Shown here: one piece after another, positions 33,801 to 41,809 of the stretch | Layout of the letters: each line of letters opens with the position of its first letter | Position numbering within the stretch: position 1 is the first letter of the stretch | NCBI RefSeq assembly: GCF_003254575.1 | Contig: NZ_QJUA01000044.1 | Location: 1 to 44,575, forward strand | Source: Mycobacterium kyogaense | Lineage (GTDB): Bacteria > Actinomycetota > Actinomycetes > Mycobacteriales > Mycobacteriaceae | Length of the DNA stretch: 44,575 bases | Reading direction: 5' to 3' | The notes under the pieces: model-generated | Seen by the model: only the letters and a program-made list of their open reading frames with translations | The model's database searches: none | Told to the model about the DNA's origin: nothing | Translations under genes and position numbers: made by a program

Positions 33801-35074
33801 GGAATGCTCCTTGGTGGGCGGCCGAGCGCGATGTCGCGTACGGAGGACAGGGGAAGGTCGACGGCCGTTTCGATCTCGTCGTCGGTGAGGGCGCCGCAGA
33901 CGCTGCCGCGATGGATCACGTTGGCCAGTGCACGCGCGGTCGCCGGCTCGTCCATGACGGTCGAGTCGAGCCCGTGGACGTAATTGCGCAGTCGGGTCGC
34001 GGCCGGGGCGAAGGCGCCGCGATAGAACGCATAGGTCGCCAGGTATCGGGTGACGAGCTGAGCGGGATGCAAGTCCCAGCCCTGGTAGATGCCGCGTTCG
34101 AGATGGCGTCGGACCAGGCGCGCGTGCAGTTTCCATGCCATCGCGACGTTGTCGGGGTCGCCGACGGGAAGGATGTTGGTCGAGCCGTCGGACAGGTGGA
34201 CGCCGGTGCCCGCGACGGCGGTCTGCATGACGTTCTTGGCGTGGTCGGCCGCCGGGTGCTCCATCGACTGGTGAGCGGCGGCGATACCGAGGGAGGCCGA
34301 GTAGTCGTAGGTCCCGTAGTGCAGCGAGCTGACCCGGCCCGCACCGGCGTGGATGAACTGAGCGACGGGCGCGCGGCCGTCGGCGCCGAGGATCGCCTGC
34401 GGTGTCTCGACCTGGACTTCGAAGCGAATCCGCCCGTCCGGCAATCCATTCGCGGCTTCCAGGGCACTCGCCACCGCCACCATGGCCTCGACCTGCTCGA
34501 CGGATGTCACCTTGGGCAGCGTGAGCGTGAGGCCCTCCGGCAGACCTCCGTTGTCGACGAGTCCGCTGACGAACATGTCGAGCGTGCGGAGCCCGCGTGC
34601 CCGGGTGGCTGCTTCCAGACACTTGAAGCGCGTCCCGACGAACGGTGTCGAGGTGCCGGCGTCGAGCGCGCCGCGCAGCGCGGTGATCGCGCGCGTCACG
34701 TCGGCGTCCTCGGTGGCGTCGTCGACTGTGCCGTACCCGTCTTCGAAGTCGATGCGGAGGTCTTCGATCGGCTCGGTGGTGAGCTTGTTCTCGACCAGTG
34801 CCGCGAGAGTCGCCGGTTCGCAATCGGTGTCACCGCTCGCGCCGACCATGTCGGCTATCGCGTCGAGTCCGTGCGCGTCATTCGCGGCGGCCAGCGCTGC
34901 AGATCCCCATTCGGCAGGCATGGTCGCCGAATACTTGTCACCGGGTATGTAGACGGTGTGGACCGGTTGCCGGCGGCCGTCGTCACCGGGATATCGATCC
35001 GCGAATCGGGCATCGGCGGCCGCGAGACGGCGATCGATGTCGGCGAGCACCGCGTCGCCGAGGGATCGTGTCAC
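33797..35074 (-). CDS. DUF6986, CitE/HpcH-aldolase-like protein
   Basis: This 425-residue protein has the CitE/HpcH lyase fold. Conserved points are RIDFEDGYG (107-115), which recalls the acidic motif of malate synthase, Glu223 in QVETPQ and Asp257 in YGTYDYSASLG, both at magnesium-binding positions of CitE-type enzymes, and WDLHPAQLVTRY near the end. The reaction is unknown. It is co-translated with allE and lies under the same predicted operator, so a role in handling glyoxylate or another product of ureide breakdown is plausible. The GTG start at 35074 is 39 bases from operator D. Confidence 0.8.
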   Translation of the reverse strand: MTRSLGDAVLADIDRRLAAADARFADRYPGDDGRRQPVHTVYIPGDKYSATMPAEWGSAALAAANDAHGLDAIADMVGASGDTDCEPATLAALVENKLTTEPIEDLRIDFEDGYGTVDDATEDADVTRAITALRGALDAGTSTPFVGTRFKCLEAATRARGLRTLDMFVSGLVDNGGLPEGLTLTLPKVTSVEQVEAMVAVASALEAANGLPDGRIRFEVQVETPQAILGADGRAPVAQFIHAGAGRVSSLHYGTYDYSASLGIAAAHQSMEHPAADHAKNVMQTAVAGTGVHLSDGSTNILPVGDPDNVAMAWKLHARLVRRHLERGIYQGWDLHPAQLVTRYLATYAFYRGAFAPAATRLRNYVHGLDSTVMDEPATARALANVIHRGSVCGALTDDEIETAVDLPLSSVRDIALGRPPRSIP

Positions 35075-35112
35075 GTCTGGCCCCCTGTCGGCGTGGAGAA
35101 ATCTCGCATGAA

Positions 35113-35137
35113 TTCCGCATTGTGGAGTTTAGTTCGT
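35113..35137. promoter_or_regulatory. Allantoin-cluster operator D (DUF6986-allE side)
   Basis: Half-sites TTCCG, TGGAG and TTCGT are separated by five bases each. This is the most diverged of the four copies but it keeps the central ATTGTGGA. It is 39 bases upstream of the DUF6986 start codon. Confidence 0.55.
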
Positions 35138-35180
35138 GAGCTGCGAAATGTACACGGCACGCCGCAGTGCGGACGAAGAC

Positions 35181-35205
35181 TTCCATATTGTGGAACTCGA
35201 TTCCG
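35181..35205. promoter_or_regulatory. Allantoin-cluster operator C (regulator side)
   Basis: Half-sites TTCCA, TGGAA and TTCCG have five-base spacers, with central ATTGTGGAA shared with operator D and TCGATTCC shared with operator A. It is 43 bases upstream of the IclR-type regulator start, suggesting autoregulation. Confidence 0.7.
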
Positions 35206-35247
35206 GCCTGTTCAATGGATGCACATCGGCGGGCCAGGAGTGGACAC

Positions 35248-36009
35248 ATGGCGGACAGATCAGGCGGCGTGCAGTCGGTCGAGCGTGCATTCGAGCTGAT
35301 GGAACTCATCGGGCGCGCGGGCGGGGAGTGCTCGCTGACCGAACTGTCCGCAGAGTCTCCGTTGCCGCCGCCGACGATCCACCGGTTGCTGCGCACCCTC
35401 GTCACCCTCGGCTACGTGCGCCAACTACCTAATCGTCGCTATGCGTTGGGCCCCAGGCTGATTCGACTCGGAGTGGTCGCCAATCGGCAGTTGGGTGCGG
35501 TGGCCGGTCCGGTGCTGCAGTCGTTGGTCGACGAGCTGGCCGAGACGGCGAGTCTGGCGGTGCTCGACGGCGACATGGTCATCTACACGGGGCAGGTCGC
35601 GTCGACGCAGATGATGCGGACCGCCGACGAGGTCGGCAGGCGGGTGGGCCTGCACACGTCCGGTGTCGGTAAAGCCGTCCTGGCCGAGCTCGACGATGCG
35701 CGCATCCTCAAACTGGTGACGCAGTCAGGACTGCCGGCGCCGACGGGCAACAGCGCGGCCACGTTGTCCGCGGTGTTCGCCAACGTGGAGCGCGTGCGCG
35801 CCGACGGGTACGCCGTCGACGACGAGGAGTTCGAGATCGGCGTCCGGTCGGTCGCGATGGCCGTGCCGGGTGCTCCGACTCCGATGGCCATCGGCATCTC
35901 GGGTCCGGTGGCACGGATGGGCAAAGACGTGATCGCTCGTGCTGTGCCCGCGCTCGAGAAGGCGGCCGGGGTGATCTCCGAGGCGTTGATCGGTGCGCGA
36001 GAACGCTAG
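35248..36009 (+). CDS. IclR family regulator (AllR-like)
   Basis: This 253-residue regulator has an N-terminal winged helix (about 8-65, with PPPTIHRLLRTLVTLGYV) and a C-terminal IclR effector domain (about 80-250, with GLHTSGVGKAVLAEL). In other bacteria AllR of this family represses allantoin genes and is released by glyoxylate or allantoin-derived signals. The ATG at 35248 has CAGGAG upstream; an earlier ATG at 35167 would place the operator inside the gene. It is divergent from the DUF6986-allE operon. Its stop overlaps the sirtuin stop in a CTAG palindrome. Confidence 0.9.
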   Translation: MADRSGGVQSVERAFELMELIGRAGGECSLTELSAESPLPPPTIHRLLRTLVTLGYVRQLPNRRYALGPRLIRLGVVANRQLGAVAGPVLQSLVDELAETASLAVLDGDMVIYTGQVASTQMMRTADEVGRRVGLHTSGVGKAVLAELDDARILKLVTQSGLPAPTGNSAATLSAVFANVERVRADGYAVDDEEFEIGVRSVAMAVPGAPTPMAIGISGPVARMGKDVIARAVPALEKAAGVISEALIGARER

Positions 36010-36716
36010 CCGATCAGGGCGGGCAGCCGCTGCAGCAGGCCGGGCAGTGCGGTGCCCGCCTTCTCGCGCAGGGACACCGTGGCGCTGCGTGACAGTGGCG
36101 TCGGTTCCGGATTGATCTCGATGACCGGGGTTCCGCTGGCCACCGCCAACTCGGGGAGGCCGGCGGCCGGGTAGACCACCGACGACGTTCCGACCACCAC
36201 GACGACATCGGCGCCGACGACCGCGTCGACCGACTGCTGCCATGCCCGGTCCGGCAGCGACTCACCGAACCACACCACGTTCGGCCGGATCAGTCCTCCG
36301 CAGACCCCGCACCGCGGGGGATCGACGGATTCGACCGGCTCGGGCATGTCGGGTACCTCGCCCGGGTACGCGGTTCCGCAACGGTCGCAATGGAATTCGA
36401 ACAGGCTGCCGTGGACGTGGTAGACCTGCGTGCTACCGGCCCGCTCGTGCAGATCGTCGACGTTCTGCGTGACGACGTGCACGTCGGCGTAGTCCTGCCA
36501 CGCTGCGACGGCGCGGTGCGCATCGTTGGGTTCGACGGCGGCCATCATGTGGTGGCGCCACAGGTACCACGCCCAGACCCGGTCGGGATGCGCCTGCCAG
36601 CCCTCCGAACTCGAGATCTCGTAGGGGTCGACCTGGGCCCACAGCCCGGTCTCGACGTCGCGGAACGTCGGCACACCGCTTTCGGCCGAGATCCCGGCGC
36701 CGCTGAAGACCGTCAC
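36006..36716 (-). CDS. NAD-dependent protein deacylase (class III sirtuin)
   Basis: This 236-residue Sir2 enzyme removes acyl groups from lysine using NAD. It shows GAGISAESGVPTFRD (NAD binding), the TQNVDDLHERAG motif, catalytic His102 (HVHGS) and a zinc site of Cys110, Cys113, Cys136 and Cys139. Tyr51 and Arg54 (WYLWRH) form the YxxR pair that marks desuccinylase/demalonylase sirtuins. It is very close to my memory of Mtb Rv1151c. I prefer the GTG at 36716, which leaves GGTGGAG as a spaced ribosome site; a GTG two codons earlier (36722) is possible. It is divergent from the small GntR gene by about 24 bases. Confidence 0.92.
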   Translation of the reverse strand: MTVFSGAGISAESGVPTFRDVETGLWAQVDPYEISSSEGWQAHPDRVWAWYLWRHHMMAAVEPNDAHRAVAAWQDYADVHVVTQNVDDLHERAGSTQVYHVHGSLFEFHCDRCGTAYPGEVPDMPEPVESVDPPRCGVCGGLIRPNVVWFGESLPDRAWQQSVDAVVGADVVVVVGTSSVVYPAAGLPELAVASGTPVIEINPEPTPLSRSATVSLREKAGTALPGLLQRLPALIG

Positions 36717-36740
36717 CTGCACTCCACCAAACTAGTCGCT

Positions 36741-37124
36741 GTGAGTGATACTGAGCACGTGGCCGAGTTGGGGGATTGGGTACACGTCGACACGCAGGCG
36801 GCCCGGCCGCTGTTCGACCAGCTCAGAACGCAGATCATCGAGGGCATCCGGGACGGCCGGCTCACCCCGGGCACGCGCCTGCCCACCGTGCGGGAACTGG
36901 CGGGGCAGCTGGGGCTGGCGGTGAACACCGTGGCGCGGGCGTACCGCGAACTCGAAGCCGCGGGCATCCTGGAAACCCGCGGCAGATTCGGCACCTTCGT
37001 CGCCAGCTCCGACCCCGCCGACTCCGCGTTGGCGACCGCAGCGCACACTTATGTGTCGGCGGCCAAGGCTCTCGGGGTCGGCAAAGGGCAGGCGCTGCGC
37101 TATGTGGAGGCGGCGTTCGGCTGA
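36741..37124 (+). CDS. Small GntR family regulator (YtrA type)
   Basis: This 127-residue protein consists almost only of a GntR winged helix (about 20-85, with RLPTVRELAGQLGLAVNTVARAYRELEAAGILETRGRFGTFV) plus a short helical tail, as in the YtrA subfamily. It matches the place and size of Mtb Rv1152. The GTG start is very close to the divergent sirtuin start, so it may control both genes. The stop codon abuts that of the converging methyltransferase, forming TGATCA within a 14-bp palindrome. Confidence 0.88.
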   Translation: MSDTEHVAELGDWVHVDTQAARPLFDQLRTQIIEGIRDGRLTPGTRLPTVRELAGQLGLAVNTVARAYRELEAAGILETRGRFGTFVASSDPADSALATAAHTYVSAAKALGVGKGQALRYVEAAFG

Positions 37125-37131
37125 TCAGCCG
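37118..37131. repeat. 14-bp perfect palindrome spanning two stop codons
   Basis: CGGCTGATCAGCCG is perfectly self-complementary and is centred on the adjoining stop codons of the GntR gene and the converging methyltransferase gene. It could be a short bidirectional terminator or a chance result of abutting TGA codons. Confidence 0.5.
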
Positions 37132-37958
37132 AATTCGAGCAGTGTCGTCAGGGGCCGCAGCGGGTCGAGCAGCGGCAACCGCTGCCACGTCCAGATGATC
37201 GCGTTGAGCAGCCGCCCCCGGGCCGGTTCGGCCGGCAGGTCGTGCACGGCTCGGACCCCGGGCACCGTGTTGGCCAGGTCGGCGGCCTCGGCGACGGTCA
37301 GGGAGAACGGCATCGGCGGAACCCGGTAGCGCAGCGAGGCGGGCATCCCGCGGCGAACCAGCGCGGCGAGTGCCGACGGCGGCAGATCGAAGATCATCTG
37401 ACCGCCCGGGAAGCGGGAGGCGCATGCGGAGATGATCGACATCGCCTCATCGGGTTGCAGGTACATCAGCAGGCCCTCGGCGGTGATGAACACCCCGCCG
37501 TCGGGGTCGACCTCGTCCATCCAACTGAAGTCGAGCGCCGACTGTGCGCGCTCGGTGATGCGATCCGACGGAGGCAGGATGGCCCGCCGTAGCTCGATCA
37601 TCGGCGGCAGGTCGACGCTGAGCCACGAGAAGTCGTGGCCGACTCCGCCGGTGGTGTCGAGTCGGTAGAAGCTCGTCTGCAGACCCTCGGCCAGCGCCAC
37701 CACCGTCGCCTTCGGATGGTCGCGGAGATAGCGGCGGGTGTACTTGTCGAACAGGTTGGCCCGCAACGCCATATCCTGCCGGCGGGTGAAGCCGAACTTC
37801 GCGAAGTCGAAGTGGATGGAATCCATCAGGTGGATGGCCATCGGATCGTCGATGATGCCGTCGGGGCGGCGAGCTTCGGCTGCCCGCACCGCGAGCGTCA
37901 TCAACGCGGTCTCCGAGACCCCGGTCAGATCGGCGGTGTGTTTGGGTGAACGTGTCAT
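37125..37958 (-). CDS. Class I SAM-dependent methyltransferase (LCM family)
   Basis: This 277-residue protein is of the leucine carboxyl methyltransferase/PpmP-like family, which transfers a methyl group from SAM to small molecules or polyketide-like lipids. The N-terminus TGVSETALMTLAVRAAEARRPDGIIDDPMA and the acidic SVDLPPMIELRR and FITAEGLLMYL motifs are typical. It takes the place of Mtb Rv1153c (omt, 276 residues as I recall). AAGGAG precedes the ATG, and it follows the DUF1697 gene by 18 bases on the same strand. The substrate is unknown. Confidence 0.88.
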   Translation of the reverse strand: MTRSPKHTADLTGVSETALMTLAVRAAEARRPDGIIDDPMAIHLMDSIHFDFAKFGFTRRQDMALRANLFDKYTRRYLRDHPKATVVALAEGLQTSFYRLDTTGGVGHDFSWLSVDLPPMIELRRAILPPSDRITERAQSALDFSWMDEVDPDGGVFITAEGLLMYLQPDEAMSIISACASRFPGGQMIFDLPPSALAALVRRGMPASLRYRVPPMPFSLTVAEAADLANTVPGVRAVHDLPAEPARGRLLNAIIWTWQRLPLLDPLRPLTTLLEFG

Positions 37959-37976
37959 CGGTGTGATGCTCCTTGG

Positions 37977-38495
37977 TCAGCCGGCCAGCAGCTTGTCGAT
38001 GGTGCGAAGATTCCGCGTCGTGGTCGAGGGCTTGAAGCGCTTGTCGCCCATGGTCTTGCCGATGGTGCTGTCGAGGGTCGATCCCTTGGGGACCTGCCAG
38101 TAGATGACACCGTCGCCGGCGTCGATCTTCTCCGTCGGGCCGGCCGACAGGCTCGCCAACTCGTCGAACGCCTTTCGGTCACTGACGAACGTGACGTAGG
38201 ACTGGTGACCGTCGCGCTCCCGCTCGAACGGGTAGGCCGCCGAGATCTCGGCCAGCGTGTCCAGGTCGTACACCAGAACCCATGCGTCGTAGCCGAACTC
38301 GTCGCGCAGCGCCTTCTCGGCCTTCGTACGCACCCCGGCGGCGGCGGCCCTGCTGCTCAGCAACACGTTGCCCGTCGCCAGCACCGTCCTCACATCGGTG
38401 AAGCCGGCCTGCTCGAGGGTGTGCGCAACGTCGGACATCTTTAGCTTCACGCCGCCCACGTTCACTCCCCGCAGCAGTGCGACATACCGGGTCAT
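37977..38495 (-). CDS. DUF1697 family protein
   Basis: This 172-residue protein of unknown function is typical of DUF1697: it starts MTRYVALLRGVNVGG and contains VRTVLATGNVLLSS and a late GKTMGDKRFKPSTTTRNLRTIDKL motif. The ATG at 38495 is chosen from this conserved start; the open frame continues far upstream only as a shadow. It forms an operon with the methyltransferase behind it and is divergent from the F420/PPOX-type gene. Confidence 0.88.
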   Translation of the reverse strand: MTRYVALLRGVNVGGVKLKMSDVAHTLEQAGFTDVRTVLATGNVLLSSRAAAAGVRTKAEKALRDEFGYDAWVLVYDLDTLAEISAAYPFERERDGHQSYVTFVSDRKAFDELASLSAGPTEKIDAGDGVIYWQVPKGSTLDSTIGKTMGDKRFKPSTTTRNLRTIDKLLAG

Positions 38496-38582
38496 GGGGG
38501 AGTCATCTCGGGGGCGCCGCACTCTGCCAGGAGGTCCACCTGTTCGATCATTCCACTCGCCGCGCCGACGTACCCTCAGGTG

Positions 38583-39026
38583 ATGACACGCGATGTGTTC
38601 GACGACAAGCTGCTGGCGCTGATCGCCGGGAACTCGCTGGGCGTGTTGGCCACCCTCAAGCGCGACGGCAGACCGCAACTGTCGAACGTGTCCTATCACT
38701 TCGATCCGCGCACGCTGACGATCTCGGTCTCGATCACCGAACCACGAGCCAAGACGCGCAATCTGCGCCGCGATCCCCGTGCGGCCATCCATGTCAGCTC
38801 CGACGACGGGTGGGCCTACGCGGTGGCCGAAGGCGATGCGATTCTCACGCCGCCGGCGGCGAACCCGAACGACGACACCGTCGAAGGGTTGGTCGCGCTC
38901 TACCGTGAGATCGCCGGGGAGCACCCCGACTGGGACGACTATCGCCGGGCGATGGTCGACGACCGGAGGGTGTTGATGCGCCTTCCCATCGGACACCTCT
39001 ATGGCATGCCGCCGGGCAAGCGCTGA
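38583..39026 (+). CDS. PPOX-class F420-dependent protein
   Basis: This 147-residue split-beta-barrel protein closely resembles my memory of Mtb Rv1155, which binds cofactor F420. It shows VFDDKLLALIAGNSLGVLATLKRDGRPQLSNV, KTRNLRRDPRA and a C-terminal HLYGMPPGKR. Proteins of this group reduce or oxidise small molecules with F420; the physiological substrate is unknown. The ATG at 38583 aligns with Rv1155, and a GTG one codon earlier is possible. The DUF5302 gene starts 17 bases after its stop. Confidence 0.9.
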   Translation: MTRDVFDDKLLALIAGNSLGVLATLKRDGRPQLSNVSYHFDPRTLTISVSITEPRAKTRNLRRDPRAAIHVSSDDGWAYAVAEGDAILTPPAANPNDDTVEGLVALYREIAGEHPDWDDYRRAMVDDRRVLMRLPIGHLYGMPPGKR

Positions 39027-39043
39027 GCCGCTACGCTTGCGCC

Positions 39044-39235
39044 ATGGCATCCCACGAGTCGGCCGCGCCGTCGGATACTCCGGAGGACGAGAACAAGCGC
39101 AAGTTCCGCGAGGCGCTGGAGCGCAAGAAGGCCCAGGCGGCCGGCGGCTCCTCGCACCGCGACGGAGGGACGAAGCAGCCCCGGGCGCACGGCCCGGTCG
39201 AGAACCGTCGGGAGTTCCGCCGCAAGAGCGGATAG
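39044..39235 (+). CDS. DUF5302 small protein
   Basis: This 63-residue, highly charged protein has the core DTPEDENKRKFREALERKKAQ, which I recognise as the actinobacterial DUF5302 family of unknown function. It is predicted to be helical at first and disordered after. It lies 17 bases behind the F420/PPOX gene and converges on the acyltransferase gene with one base between the stop codons. Confidence 0.78.
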   Translation: MASHESAAPSDTPEDENKRKFREALERKKAQAAGGSSHRDGGTKQPRAHGPVENRREFRRKSG

Positions 39236-39236
39236 C

Positions 39237-40574
39237 TCACCTCCCGGCGGCAGCCGCCTCGCGCGGCGGCTGGGTGACCGCACGTTGCTCGTCGGCCAGC
39301 GCCCGTGCGGCTGCCAGGGCACACAGCATCACCGCCACCAACGGCAGGCCCAGATCTTTCAGGCCCCAGCCGACCGACGCCAGCGTCGCTGCCCCCGCGA
39401 TGCACAGCAGGGTCCCGACCGCCGCACTGCGCAACCCCGGCCGGGCGACACGTCCGCCGTCCCACCAGGGGAGTGGCCCGTTCTCCAGCGGCCGCAGCAG
39501 GACGAACGCCGCGCCCACTGCCACCGCCATGATCGCCACCTGCAGCACCGACACCACCAGGAAGAGCGGCGCGGCGGGATCGAAGCGCGGATAGCCCAGG
39601 TAGTCGAACGCCAGATGCACGGCGAGCAGCGGCGGGATGTGCCAGAGGTACAGCGTCATCGCGCCGCTGTTCCCGATGGCTGTCGCCCACCACACCCGCG
39701 GTCGGCGCGCCCACTGTCCGATTGCCGGTGCAGCCGCAATCGCCAACGCGCACATCATGATTGCGTGCCCGGCCAGTAGCAGCGACGGCGGTGTCATGTT
39801 CTTCAGCTGCTGGCTCTCCAACCCCACCAGGCTGAGCTCGTAGGGGCCCGACGCCACCAGCGCCACGTTGACACCGAACGCGACCGCCGCCGTCGTCAGC
39901 GCAGCACGCCCGGTCACCAGGCCGCGCCGATAAGCGACCCCGAAAGCCCCGGGAATCAACCACATCGCAAAGTTGACATAGCCCAGCGCAGACAAGCCGT
40001 CGCGGGTGATGCGCAGCAGGTCGACGGCGGCGACCATGACGTACAGCAGGGCCACCGTGGCGACGAAGCGGCGGGTCGTGGTGATCCGCGCCAGCAGTGG
40101 CACCGTGGCGAGCACCAGTACGTAGGCGCCCAGGAACCACAGCAGCTGGATGGAGATGCCGGCCACGGGTTCGTACACGTGCACCGGCAGCACCTGTTTC
40201 GCCACCGCCAGCGTCACGCCCCAGAACGCGAGGTAGGAGAACACCGGCCGGTACAGCCGCGTGCAGCGGCGCGTCAGCCAGCCACCCCAGCTCGTACCGG
40301 GCGTCCAGGTCTGCACCGACGCGGCCACACCGGCGAAGAAGAACAGCGGCATGATCTGGAAGACCCACGTCAGCGCCTGGAACACCGACGACACCGACAG
40401 CAGGTTGGTCCAGACGAACACGTCGTCGCGAATCGTGCTGGTGGCCATCACGGTGTGGCCCACCACGACGCCCGCCAGAGCGGTGATGCGGATGACGTCG
40501 ATCGCGCGGTCCCGCTCGGGCGGGGTGGCAGCCTCTACGTCATCGGGGCGGGGAAACGGCGTCCGAGGACTCAT
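39237..40574 (-). CDS. Acyltransferase-3 family membrane protein
   Basis: This 445-residue membrane protein of the acyltransferase-3 family has about ten to eleven helices. The early RAIDVIRITALAGVVVGH stretch carries the conserved Arg and His, and a late YLWHIPPLL is typical. The family O-acetylates or acylates sugars, lipids or polymers at the membrane. The ATG lies 35 bases inside the end of the MFS gene on the same strand, so translation is probably coupled. The acyl acceptor is unknown. Confidence 0.87.
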   Translation of the reverse strand: MSPRTPFPRPDDVEAATPPERDRAIDVIRITALAGVVVGHTVMATSTIRDDVFVWTNLLSVSSVFQALTWVFQIMPLFFFAGVAASVQTWTPGTSWGGWLTRRCTRLYRPVFSYLAFWGVTLAVAKQVLPVHVYEPVAGISIQLLWFLGAYVLVLATVPLLARITTTRRFVATVALLYVMVAAVDLLRITRDGLSALGYVNFAMWLIPGAFGVAYRRGLVTGRAALTTAAVAFGVNVALVASGPYELSLVGLESQQLKNMTPPSLLLAGHAIMMCALAIAAAPAIGQWARRPRVWWATAIGNSGAMTLYLWHIPPLLAVHLAFDYLGYPRFDPAAPLFLVVSVLQVAIMAVAVGAAFVLLRPLENGPLPWWDGGRVARPGLRSAAVGTLLCIAGAATLASVGWGLKDLGLPLVAVMLCALAAARALADEQRAVTQPPREAAAAGR

Positions 40575-41781
40575 GCTCCGAAACTAGCTGCGGCGCGGCA
40601 TCCTTCGAATGAGTAGAAGCACTCAGGATCGCGATCAGACAGCCCGCCGCGAGCACCGCGACCGCGATCGCGAACACCACCCCCGAGGTGCGCAACCCCC
40701 ACGCCTGGGCGGCCAGGCCCTCGCCGATCACCGGGACTGCGATCGCGACATAGGCGACGACGAAATAGGTGGAGCTGACCTCGGCGCGGCGGTCGGGCGG
40801 GGTGCGTTCGGACACGGCGGCCAACCCGCGGCTGAAGCTGATGCCCTGGCCGATACCGGAGACCACGGCCGCCGCGATCAGCCCCGGCAGCGAGCCCGCG
40901 TGCAGCGCCACCGCGAGCGTCGCCATCCCCGCGATGAGGATCGCGCAGCCCAGCGCGACCGCACGTTCGGGATTCATCGACCGCGCCACAACCTGCGCGA
41001 CCGCGGAGGTGAGGAAGATCGTGCCGGCGATCAGTCCCGCGAGGGCGTGATTGCCGATGCCGATCACCTCGGCCAGGAAGGACGGTGCGACCGCGGCGAA
41101 CAGGCCGGTGACAGCGAACCCGGCGAACGCCGCCAGCGCGGCCACCACGAACACCGACCGCGCTTCGGCAGGCACGGCGAGACGCTGCAATCCGAGCTTT
41201 CCCTGCCGTGGCGAGGTCTCCCGCGAGCACAGCACCGCCACCGCGGCGGCGACCGTCAACGCCAGATGCACGACGAAGCTCAGGTCCAGCGGCCGCGGCG
41301 CGTACTGCACGAGCACGCCGGCCAGTACCGGACCCAGACCCAGCCCGCCGATGTTGACCACCGAGGCGACCGCGGCAGCGCGCCCCCGCCACGCCTCCGG
41401 CGCCGCCTCGATCACCGCCGCCGTCGCCGTCCCGGTGAACAGGCCGGCCGACAACCCCGAGAGCACGCGGCCGATCAGCAGTTCGGGCACCGAATCGGCC
41501 AGCACGAACACCACGGCGCTCGCCGCTGCCATCGCGATGCCCGCCAGCAGCACGGGCCGCCGACCCACGACGTCCGACCAGCGGCCGAACAGCAGCAGCG
41601 CGGCCAGCACCCCGCCGGCGTAGGCGGCGAAGATGATCGTCGTCGTCAGCACGTGGAAGTGCAGTTCCTCGGCGAACAGCGCGTACATCGGGGTGGGCAG
41701 CGTCGTGCCGACCATGATCGCGGCGAACGCGTAGGCCAGCAGAGCCATCGAGAAACGGTGCACGGACATTCTCAGCGGCAT
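40540..41781 (-). CDS. MFS transporter
   Basis: This 413-residue major facilitator has about twelve helices and motif A after helix 2 (GRWSDVVGRRPVL). Such proteins export drugs, sugars or metabolites. Its 3' end overlaps the acyltransferase-3 gene by 35 bases, so the pair may modify and export one product, which is inference only. The ATG at 41781 gives the usual short lead to the first helix; an ATG four codons later is also possible. Confidence 0.88.
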   Translation of the reverse strand: MPLRMSVHRFSMALLAYAFAAIMVGTTLPTPMYALFAEELHFHVLTTTIIFAAYAGGVLAALLLFGRWSDVVGRRPVLLAGIAMAAASAVVFVLADSVPELLIGRVLSGLSAGLFTGTATAAVIEAAPEAWRGRAAAVASVVNIGGLGLGPVLAGVLVQYAPRPLDLSFVVHLALTVAAAVAVLCSRETSPRQGKLGLQRLAVPAEARSVFVVAALAAFAGFAVTGLFAAVAPSFLAEVIGIGNHALAGLIAGTIFLTSAVAQVVARSMNPERAVALGCAILIAGMATLAVALHAGSLPGLIAAAVVSGIGQGISFSRGLAAVSERTPPDRRAEVSSTYFVVAYVAIAVPVIGEGLAAQAWGLRTSGVVFAIAVAVLAAGCLIAILSASTHSKDAAPQLVSEHESSDAVSPPR

Positions 41782-41809
41782 ACCCGCCGAGGCTATTCCG
41801 CAGACGGGG

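Noticed and set aside
32973..34823. A 616-codon minus-strand frame as one large protein
   Set aside because: Only the last 275 codons match ureidoglycine aminohydrolase. The N-terminal part is an out-of-frame reading of the DUF6986 gene, and a GTG with AAGGAG marks the true start at 33800.
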